Shown: one piece after another, positions 1 to 11,296 of the stretch
How the letters are laid out: each line of letters starts with the position of its first letter
Position numbering within the stretch: position 1 is the stretch's first letter
Origin: Saxidomus purpurata
Taxonomy: Eukaryota > Mollusca > Bivalvia > Venerida > Veneridae
DNA: 64,000 nucleotides
Direction: 5' to 3'
NCBI GenBank assembly: GCA_022818135.1
Contig: JAFMSR010000016.1
Span: 11,147,302-11,211,301, forward strand
Position numbers and translations under genes: made by a program
Notes under the pieces: generated by a model
What the model saw: only the letters and a program-made list of their open reading frames with translations
Told to the model about the DNA's origin: nothing
Database searches by the model: none

Positions 1-75
1 TGAGTGTGTGTTAGGTTAGACTTTTGTATGTGTGCCGTGCGTGTGCATGCGTGTGTGTGTGTGTGTGCATGCATG
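1..75. repeat. GT-rich microsatellite in SORL1 intron
   Basis: Alternating GT/GC/CA with an unbroken (GT) run at about 51-66 and GCATGCATG beside it. The rest of 76-325 is AT-rich intron with nothing recognisable. Confidence 0.7.
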
Positions 76-325
76 TTTGGGAGGGGCGTAGGGAAGAGGA
101 GAGACGGCTGTTATCAATAGAAGCGTAGAGAGTTGATTGATTAAATTTTACTTTTACATTTTTTTACAAATCTAGATTGCATTTTGACAGTCTGGCTTCT
201 AGTTTAAGGTTTTAGGTCATCATTGTTTGACTGAGGTGGTATGCTTTTGGGGTTTGTTAATTAGTACCTTACATAACACTTTCTTTATCGTCATTTTACT
301 TACCAAATATTTTCCTTGTTACTAG

Positions 326-575
326 GTATCAGCAGTCACTAGTGCCGGAGAGGGTCCTAAATCAGCACCAAAGAATGTGACTTTTGGCGTAACTGGGCTC
401 ACATCATACGTCGGTGACCTCGTAGGAACAACCGTAGGCAGCAACTCTATAAATCTGACGTGGACAGCTCCGGCAAAAGATACGGACAAGATAGACAACT
501 ATGTCGTCTCGTACTATGATAAGTTTGACATTAACATTGTCAAAATTGTTGAGAAGACGAAAACATCAATTTTAA
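326..575 (+). CDS. SORL1: SORL1 exon a: FN3 module junction
   Basis: Acceptor ttactag before 326, donor gtaagt at 576. It enters in phase 0 and leaves one base. It encodes the last strand of one FN3 module (VSAVTSAGEGP) and the first strands of the next (SINLTWTAP with the conserved Trp, then NYVVSYYD). The preceding exon is outside the window. Confidence 0.92.
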
Positions 576-3500
576 GTAAGTAGATCATTTTTTGAGATCA
601 TCTTTGAAAGTCTACTGCCAGGCTCTGTAACATAGTGGCTGGCATGCTTTTCTCTCAGTCAGGGCATTGGAAGTCCAATTCCTGACCTGTTTTTTATACC
701 CCTGAAACAAAGTTTAGGGGTTTATATAGGAGTCACCCGGATGTTGGTCGGTCTGGTGGGCGGTTGGCCAGGCAGTCAGTTGCATTTTCCTTGTCCTGAG
801 CATAAATTGAAAACAACTGGTTGGACTTCAATACAACTTCATACAGTGGTCAAGCACATTGACAGGAAGTGCAGTGTGCAAGAACCATAACTCCATCTTG
901 ACTAATTACAGAGTTATTGCCCTTTGTTACTTTTCCTTTTCTGGAGCATTACTTGAAAACTACTGGTTGGGAATCAATACAACTTCTTACAATGGTCAAG
1001 CATTACGTGAGGAAGTGCAGTGTTCAAGAAACATAACTATATCTTGACTAATTTCAGAGTTATTGCCCTTTTTTACTCTTTCTTGTCTGGAGCATAACTT
1101 GAATTCTACTGTTTGGAATTCAATACAACTTCATACAATGGTCAAGCATAATAAGAGGAAGTGGTTGTACAAGTATCATAACTCTATCTTGACAAAATGC
1201 ACAGTCATTGCCAAGAACTGTAACTCTATTTGAGTTTTTTTGTAAGGTATTTTGTGACTTTTAACTTCCTCAGTTGATAAAGTGGTCTTTCGGGGGTATT
1301 AATCACATTTAGTGATAGGTCTAGTATTCCATATTGAGAATTCTTTTGTCTCATTCATTAATTTTGTTTCATGAAGAATTGTAAGCTACCAGTTTGGGAG
1401 AACTCTGGTATAAGACCATTGTGGATTATTAGACAATAAACAACACTTCAATAAATATGATTTTTTTAATTATACATAGCCTACAAATCAACTCATCAGG
1501 AAGTATAAATTTAAACTTGGTGGGTAAATGATTTTGCACATTTTCAGTTTGTTACATAATGGTGCATTAAGGTCTGACATAGCCATAACAGGCACTTGAT
1601 CCCCAGCTGGATATTCTTGTATCGAGTGAGCTCTAAAATCAGGTTTTATCTATTCTAATACAGTAAAACTATGTATATAACGACTCCGGATATAGTGAAA
1701 TTCGGATATAAAAAAAAAAAATTTCTGGGCTCAATTTGTTTCCTTCTTTTTTATAAATGAATATGTAATATGGATATAACATACTCCGGATAAAAGGAAC
1801 AAATTTTGTGGACCGAATTTTATTCCATCTTTGTTTAAAGTGACATTATGCGCATCTTACTGCACATAGTGTATTTTTGGTGACAGTTTTATAAAAGCAA
1901 TTTTTGGTTGCTGTTCATTTAAATGTGTTAAATTAATGATTATGCTGCATTAGTATTTGAAGTTGGTGCTTTAGATATAAAAAAATCGGACTTATAAAAT
2001 GATTGTGTCGTTGTTGATGTTGGTAGAGATTTCGGCAGTGGAAGGGAAGCAACTCCTGCATGCAGTTGTTCTTTTCTTAAATTGACTCTCCCGGTCAAAT
2101 AAGAAAATCAATATTTGGAAAGTTATTATTTCATACTGGTAGCGTGAAGAGTTTGGTGTATTGGGTTAAAAGCTATTATTTCCTCTACACTTTTGTACAC
2201 ACACCATATTCAGCTGCATTTTGGAAAAAAATGCGCATAATGTCACTTTAATGTTTATTCATGATTCTATAATTATATTAATATGTGAAGTTCTCCTGGG
2301 ACTTTCATACTTAGTAACTATTTTTTGCAGTTGATAAGTTATGCGCTGGATCTTATTACTCGTTCTCCGTGTCAGCCAACAATAAAAAGACCGGAAAAGG
2401 GCCTGGAATTTATATATCGGTACAAACAAATGGTAGGTCAAAGCTGATTTTCTGTTCAGACTTTTCTATGTAGTTCTGATGAAATAGGAACCATGGAGGA
2501 AGTTTTAAAACTTATGTAAATTAAAAGTGCTCGGCCAGGTATAATCATAAAGAAAGTTTTGAAACTGAGGAAAAGTGCTGTGTAGATAAGTTTGAAAAAA
2601 AGAGTTGCTTTAACCTTACAATTTTAAAGCGTTCCTGATATCGGTTTCTGTAAATTGCGTAATTTTTATGAGACGAAAATTTCTCGATTTATGTGCAGAT
2701 AGACTTATTGGTTAATTTTATATTTGCGAAAGGAGAATTATCATATTGTAAATCTATATGAAACAACTTTTTTGCATTATGGAGAAATTTCCAAATCTTC
2801 ATCGGATGAAAATTTGTACTTTTGATTACTAATGTTTTTGTTTTCGTAAGTTGTTTCATCCCTGGTTTACAGAGATAATCTATAGTCCATATGTATTGCA
2901 TGTTAATTTCTTATGTAGGCACGAAGTTGGCTGCGGTTTCCAATATTATAATCGAGTCAACTGCACCAGGAGAAATGAAGGTGTCTTGGAAATTTCCGCC
3001 TGGAACAAACTCTTCAGAGGTGAGTGAAAGATTGGGTCAGGCTAAAAGCTTGCTTTAGTTTTTGTTTTTGCATTTTGATGGACAAAAATACCGCTCTATA
3101 TTTATATAATGTACTTTCCAATTATAATTGTCGGCGTCTTTGATCATCAATTGACACTAGACAAGTTGGCCGTTTTCAGACAATGGACTATGCAATTAAA
3201 CAGAACTGATGTCAAATATGATGCAATTAAGTGAAAAGTTTTAATAGTAATTATATAGGGATTTATTGGTGTTTTAAGTTTGTATGCATATAACCGGAAT
3301 ATGCAAATAACCGATATGCAATTAAGTGGAATCTACTGTACTGTAAACTGGGTAATTTTCGGAATGATTTAATTTTCGCTATTTTCACAAATTTCCCACT
3401 TCGCTAATTTAAGAACTTGCAAAATATTCAGTTCACGCAGATTTACTATAATTACAGATTTCTCCTTCCAAATCGTGTAATTTTCGTTACACATACAGAG

Positions 3501-6500
3501 TGATCACTGGCCTTTAATGTGTGTAATATTTGCTTTCTTATCATAAATATATGCTGTGCTGTTAAAAGAATGGACCAGTATGAGTTTCTTTTTCTTTTAC
3601 AGAATTTTACAGTCTTTTATGACTACAAGCCAGAAGATATGTATTCCCACAAAGTTCTGACAGAAGCAAAGAGGGTAGAGGCGACCACTAACTCAACGTT
3701 GATCGATGGTCTTAGGGCTTGTGAACTATATTATTTCAGGGTGGCTGTAACTGGTACAGGATACTGTGATCTGTCAAATGTCAAATTAGCAAATACAAAC
3801 TATGGTAATTCATTTTATATTTCGAAGTTGTGCTTATCATAGGCTTTTTCAGTGGTTCAGTGATTCTTAGTGGAGTTTTTGTTCTTTTAAGCTCACCTGC
3901 CACAAAGTTCCAGCATGAGCTATTAAGTTCGCTCACCGTTGGGCATACGTCATACATCCGTTAACATTTGCCTTCAAACCACATATCTTCTGCAACTACT
4001 AGGCCAATGTTGATGAAACTTGGCAGGGATGCTCCTTGCATGAAACCCTCTCATAGGGGTTCAAATAATTCCATTCCATGCTGAGCTCTGATTGCCATGG
4101 AAATGGAAAAGAAAAACTTCAAAAATCTTTTTCTCTGAAACCACAAGGTCTAGAGCTTAGATATTAAGCATGTGGCATTGCCTAGTTGACCTCTACTAAG
4201 ATTATTCAAATTATGACCCCCCAAGTCAACATTGACCCGGCCTTGGGGTCACTTGTTTTTACAAAGGCTTATACATGTATATGGGAACATTTTTGAAAAT
4301 CTTCTCTGAAACCACAAGGCTTAGAGCTTAGATATCTAACATGTGGCTTGTTCAAATCATGACCCCTGGGGTCAAAATTGACCCTGCCTGAGGGTCTCTT
4401 GATTTTACCTAGGCTTGTACAGGAAAAACTTTAATAATCTTTATCTCTGAAACTGCAAGGCCTAGAGCTTAGATATTTGGCATGTATCGGTGCCTAGTTG
4501 ACCTATACCATGAATGTTTAAATTATGACCCCCAGGTCAAATTTGACCCTTTCTGCTATTGATGACCTTGTATTAAAGCCAGTGGTAGCCAGATGAGCGA
4601 TATAGGGCCATCTTGTCCATCTTGTTTGTTAAACCTTGCCCTCTTGTTTGTGAAACCCAACACTGAGTTTGTCCGTACACCTCCTGTTACACTGTTAGAC
4701 GGATTTCAACAAAACCTCACATGAATTATTAGTGCTTAGCCTAGTTATGCATATCTTCGGCATTTTCCAGTACAATGATTCTTAGCAGAATTTTTTTCCT
4801 TTGAAGGCCATATGGAAATAACTTATATTTCAAATTATTTGTAATTCATAACACACATACCTATCTATCCTACAGTGTTAAGTGGTGGGAGACATACCTC
4901 AAAATGCCAGAGTGAGCTATTAGGATCACTCACCGTCCGGGGTACGTCGTCCCTCCGTCCTTCCATTTCCTTCAAACGACACCTCCTCTGAAATCACTGG
5001 ACCAATGTTGATAAGACTTTGCAAAGATGTTCCTTGCATGAAGCTTTATTAAAGTTGTTCAAAGAATTCCATTCCATGCAGAACTCTGGTTGCTATGGCA
5101 ACAAATAGGAAAAACTTTAAAAAATCTTCTTCTCTGAAACCACAAGGCCTAGAGCTTAGATATTTAGCATGTGGCATTGGTTAGTAGGCCTCTACCAAGA
5201 TTGTTTAAATTATGAACATTGGATCAAAATTGACCCCGCACGGGGGGTCACTTAGTTTTACATAGGCTTATATAGGTAAAACTTTAAAATTCTTCTTCTC
5301 TGAAACCACAAGGCCTAGAACTTAGATATTTTGCGTGTGGCATTGGCTAGTGGACCTCTACCAAGATTGTTCAAATTATGACCCCCGGGTCAAAATTGAC
5401 CCCGCACCGGGGGTCACTTAGTTTTGCATAGGAATATATAGCAAAAACTTTAAAAATCTTCTTCTCTGAAACCACAAGGCCTAGAGCTAAGATATTTGGC
5501 ATGTAGCATTGGCTAGTGGACCTCTACCAATATTGTTCAAATTATGACCCTCGGATCAAAATTGACCCCGCACGGGGGGGTCACTTAGTTTTACATAGGC
5601 TTATATAGTAAAAACTTCAAAAATCTTCTTCTTTGAAACCACAAGGCCTAGAGCTTAGATATTTGGCATGTAGCATTGGCTAGTGGACCTCTACCAATAT
5701 TGTTCAAATTATGACCCCTGGGTCAAAATTGACCCTGCACCGGGGGTCACTTAGTTTTACATAGGCTTATATAGTAAAAACTTCAAAAATCTTCTTCTTT
5801 GAAACCACAAGGCCTAGAGCTTAGATATTTAGCATGTAGCATTGGCTAGTGGACCTCTACCAATATTGTTCAAATTATGACCCTTCCTCCCCCCTGCCCC
5901 CCCCCCCGAGTCAAAATTGACCCTGCCACAGGGGGTTACTTGGTTTTACATAGGAAAAACTTCTTCTCTGAACCTACAAACCTACAAGCATAGGCCTAGA
6001 GATTAGATGTTTGGCATGTAGAAATGCCTAGTGGACCTTTACTAAGATTGCTCAAATCTTGACGCCAGGTGGGGGGGGGGGAATCACTTGATTTTACATA
6101 GGCTTATATAGGAAAAACTTAAAAAATCTTCTCCTCTGAAACCACAAGGCCTAGAGCTTAGATATTTAGCATGTGGCATTGTCTAGTGGACCTCTATCAA
6201 GATTGTTAAAATTATGACCCTTCCCCCCCTCCCCCCCCCCCCCACTGAGTCAAAATTGACCCTGCCACAGGGGGTTACTTGGTTTTACATAGGAAAAACT
6301 TCTTCTCTGAACCTACAAGCATAGGCCTAGAGATTAGATGTTTGGCATGTAGAAATGCCTAGTGGACCTTTACTAAGATTGCTCAAATCTTGACTCTCTG
6401 GTCAAAATGAATCCTCCCCGGGAATGGGGGAGGTCATTTGATTTCATATAGGCTATTAATAGGCAGGTTATTTACCAAACCATTGTTTCTGGGAAGAAGC

Positions 6501-9500
6501 AGTACTAGTCTCCTATCCTCCATAAGAAACTGCCAACTTTCTCACATATAGAGACATGGTTGGTAACAGGGCTCGAACCCATGACCCTCAATCAAGGTTA
6601 CAGTGATTTCAAGTCAGTGACTGTAGCCACTCGGCCAAACAGGCTGAGTTTGATAGTCTTGTAAATGGTACCTCTTTCCTGAGGAAAAAAGAAACTCTTT
6701 CTTGGACGAAAAAAAAATATGAAAGAAAACTGTTCCTATTTGCAACCTTGAACTACAAAATATTTTGTCATTACTTACAGATCCGTTGGCAGAAGCTGAG
6801 GATCTTGTTTTCTCTCCTGTGAATAGAACTGCTGGCAAACTTGCGTGGAAGGCGTCATGCCCAGATAGTATACCAACGGTACGTACTGCAATCTGCAAAC
6901 ATAAAATTACTGTAAACCGACTAATTTTCACGTGTAATTTATTTCGCTATATTCGCGGAGGCCAGTTTTCTGCAAACTTTGGAGTACGTGAATAATTTGT
7001 TTTTATATTACTGATTGTTTTCTAAAAACGTGGATTTAGATATCCCTAAATCAATCTGACGTAGGCACATATACATGTATGCTACATTGAATATAAAGAT
7101 GGAAGCTTGCCGTCTGATATGTTGTTCTTTTCTGTCAGAAATGATGGTGGTTTTAGACATTGTTGTGAACCTTTCTTTTCAAATTTAAATTTGTTACATT
7201 CTAAGGTTGTGAATTATTTTATTTTCAGGGGTATTATGTGTATAGGACTGAAGTCGAAACAGGAAAGACTGTCGTGACACAACCTTACCAGAACACCTCT
7301 CAGCTTGATCTGTATATGATGTTCAAAAGCCTGACTCCCGGAGCAACCTACAAGTTTACTGTGAGGAATTCAAACCAGAACATTGGTGTTAAGGGACCAA
7401 GAATGTCGGAGCCAGTCACTTACACAATGGGTATGTGCATGTACAAGAGCCTACGTTCTTTTAAGGTCATTTGAAACAGTGACATGCAGAAAATCGTCAC
7501 TTGGGTCAAAATACTCGGAAATTAGCTTAACAAATTTGGTATGGCTGAACAATATAATGTTTTTACATGGGAATGTGGCAAATTCACCTTTGTATGTCAA
7601 GTAGATACAAAATAGTTCTCAAGAATTTTTGGAACGAAATAAATGTTTCAATGTGGGAGAGTGCAGTAGCTATAAGCTTTTAACGTTGACTTTGTATTTC
7701 AAAATGGCAACATATCTACATGTAATACATTTCATGGCTAATGTGACAAATAGTCAACATGTCTAGAGGTACATCTATCTTATTCATGTGACAGTATACC
7801 AGTAAATGCTTTATTCATGGATAGGTGTATACATTTATATAGGTCCATGCATTATTCATTCAAAGCATCTTGCGAATGACTCATGCAGTTTGACCTTGAC
7901 CTTCCATTTTTGACATGTTCATTATTTTTCACGCATGATAATAATTGTAACGATTATTTTCACAGCTCCATACAGGGAACCATATAATGTACATGTCAAG
8001 CCTTCGACCATGATTGAAGATAGAGGAATATTAGTCTGGAATAAACCTCTAGAGTTACCGAAGGACAAATTTCAGGTTTGTTTGTAGGAGTTTTAACGCC
8101 CGCTGTAACGATATTTCAGTCATTTTTAACATCTGGGCAGTTTACGTAACCATCGTTCCTGGGAGGGACCAGTCCTAGAACCCTGTGGAAGAAACTGCCA
8201 ACTTTCTCACATACAGAGACATAGTTGGTAGAAGGGCTCAAACTCATGACCCTCGATCTATGAGAGGTTACAGTGATTTCAAGTCAGTGACTCTAACCAC
8301 TTGGCCAAGGAGGCAGACTACAATTTCAGGTAAAGATGAAAGAAACATGTGTGCACATATTGTATAATGTATGTGAATATGACTTTGTGGAGCCAGATTT
8401 TGATAAAAGGGTTCAACTTCAGGGTTTGTAGATATATTGGCGCAATGTTGAATTAAGTAATATGTTTCCTGTGTTTCGGTGCTTAAATGACTGTACTTTG
8501 AGGAATGGTCACAAGACTGTGTGTTTTAGATTGTTTATAGCCCTGGGATGCCTGGCAGTGGGATTTCTGCCCCAGTAAATTTGCCAAGACCCTTGACGGT
8601 TCTACGTATACATATATATAGAATTAGAAGCTGTTAGGACAGATTTGTGACTTTGATTTGAAAACAGAAATCAATAACTTATAAGCTTGTTCATAGTAAA
8701 TGTATGTTTGCCTTTTCATTGAGTTCGTAACAAGCTGTATCACTTGTGTTTACACAGGGCTATGAAGTGTTACTATGCACCGACATAGTGAATGAGTTTG
8801 AAATGCAGAGTGGGAAATGTCTGAATGAGACGGCATACAAACACTTCACAACTTCTAAAAACACCTCAGCAAGCTATAGCGGATTGAAGCGAGGATATCA
8901 CTTCTTCAGAGTGAGACTGGACAAGATTGATGGTTACTATGGTAACCTGAGTGCACCTGAAATTGTGACTGTCCTTGGTGAGTTATAAATATTTTATATA
9001 CTGGTTCTGTTCTGATGCATGTATCGACAAGTCTGTAGCACAAAAAATAGAAACTTTGTTGAAATGTATACCAGTACTTTAACTGGATTATTTTTTCAAT
9101 TTTTACAGGAGGTGTTAAATGATTGTTTTAATATTTACAGGAGGTGTTGAAATTGTAACGGAAAATCCACTCCCCCTGTCCAAGACCAATTTGATCGCCA
9201 TTTGTGTGTCTGTTGGGGTGGTGATTCTGGCTCTTGTGGTGATTATCGGATGTTTTGTGGTACGTCACAGACGCCTTCAGAGATCATTCCACTCGTACGC
9301 CAGGAGTCACTATGATTCCCAGTCAGGAACTACAACATTCTCTGCTGCTGATGAACTAGGTATGGGCTATAAATTTTTGAAGTTAAATTCCTGTTTATTG
9401 TTCTAGCAATATTGTCAAGACTGGTCAATGCTTGCCATGAAGGCAGAACTATCTAGTTCCAGTATGATAGGTGTTCATATTTTTTAGAGATATTAGACTA

Positions 9501-11257
9501 CTGTCTTGTTATAAAGGATTAAATAAATCATTACGGTCATGTTATATAGAATTTTTTAATCCATGACAATCACTATCGTGTTATAAATGACTATATAAGC
9601 CATAACTGTCCTGTTATAAATGACTGTAAGCCATAACTGTCATGTTATAAAAGTCTATATAGTACATAACTGCCATGCTGTAAATGACTATATAAGCCAT
9701 AACTTTCTTGTTATAAAAGACTATATAATCCATAACTGACATGTTATAAAAGACTATATAATACATAACTGCCATGTTATAAAAGACTAGAGTGGTGGAA
9801 CCTATGCTGGCGGTATCCCTATGCTGGTGGTATCTCCGAAAAACGGCTATTTACAGAAAAACAGGTGAAGAAAAATTTTCAGGGTACATTCAGCATTGAC
9901 AGTCAATGAAATGCTTTTACAGCAAACGTAGTGATAGCCCCACGTGCAGCTGTGTGACGTCACAGCAGCTGATACAATTGTACTTGATCCATTTCGCTAG
10001 AAAATTTCGTAAATATAGACATCAAAATCACTCAGTTAAAGTTAGCATTTTTGATAAAACTTATTTCTTTTGTATAAAAATGTATATTCTGTGGAAACTG
10101 TTATATCTTGTTAGTTAATATTTAGGCTCTAAAAACTGTTACCCACCTGTTGGTTGTCAAATATCACATACCGCCAGCATTGGTTCCCTTCGAGGTGAAA
10201 TTTCAAGTTTTGACATGTGTCGTGTCAATAGCTCCCAGAACCACATAGTCAAGTGATGAAGCATACCAACGTCTTGTTTCGATTTAGCAGGGATAACATT
10301 ATGTTTTTGCTGTGGCAAATCAAAATGGTTAGGATTTCCTGCTTTCTGAACTGCTGATATACATTCAAAATACCTCCAGCATAGGTTCCCCCACTCTATA
10401 TAATATGCAACTGTCCTGTTATAAAAGACTATAAGCCATAACTGTCGTGTTATAAAAGACTATATAATCCATAACTGACATGTTATAAAAGACTATATAA
10501 TCCATAACTGACATGTTATAAAAGACTATATAATCCATAACTGACATGTTATAAAAGACTATATAATCCATAACTGACATGTTATAAAAGACTATATAAT
10601 CCATAACTGACATGTTATAAAAGACTATATAATCCATAACTGACATGTTATAAAAGACTGTATAATCCATAACTGTCGTGTTATAAAAGACTATATAATC
10701 CATAACTGACATGTTATAAAAGACTATATAATCCATAACTGACATGTTATAAAAGACTATATAATCCATAACTGTCGTGTTATAAAAGACTATATAATAC
10801 ATAACTGACATGTTATAAAAGACTATATAATCCATAACTGTCGTGTTATAAAAGACTATATAATCCATAACTGTCATGTTATAAAAGACTATATAATCCA
10901 TAACTGTCGTGTTATAAAAGACTATATAATCCATAACTGACGTGTTATAAAAGACTATATAATCCATAACTGACATGTTATAAAAGACTATATAATCCAT
11001 AACTGACATGTTATAAAAGACTATATAATCCATAACTGACATGTTATAAAAGAATATGTTAGCTATAACTATCCTAACATGAAAGACTATATAAGCCATA
11101 ACTGTCCTGTTATAAAAGACTATATAAGCAATTACTACCATGTTTGAAATAATATGTCAAGCTGCCTTGGTGCAGCGGTTGTGGATTTCCAGGTTCGATC
11201 CCCACCAGTGCCCAAGTAGTGCTAGTGTCCTTGGGCAAGACACATATAATTCTACAT

Positions 11258-11296
<39 letters not shown>

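Noticed and set aside
6614..6931. 105-codon - strand frame across SORL1 exon e
   Set aside because: Antisense shadow of a real exon and a SINE head.
9109..9406. SORL1 membrane exon starting at the upstream acceptor as the main form
   Set aside because: It would stop after four codons; the downstream acceptor gives the conserved helix and tail. Kept as a possible alternative.
10419..11141. 240-codon gene on the - strand
   Set aside because: It is the 33-bp minisatellite inside a SORL1 intron; no splice or start context. Kept as a repeat and a finding only.
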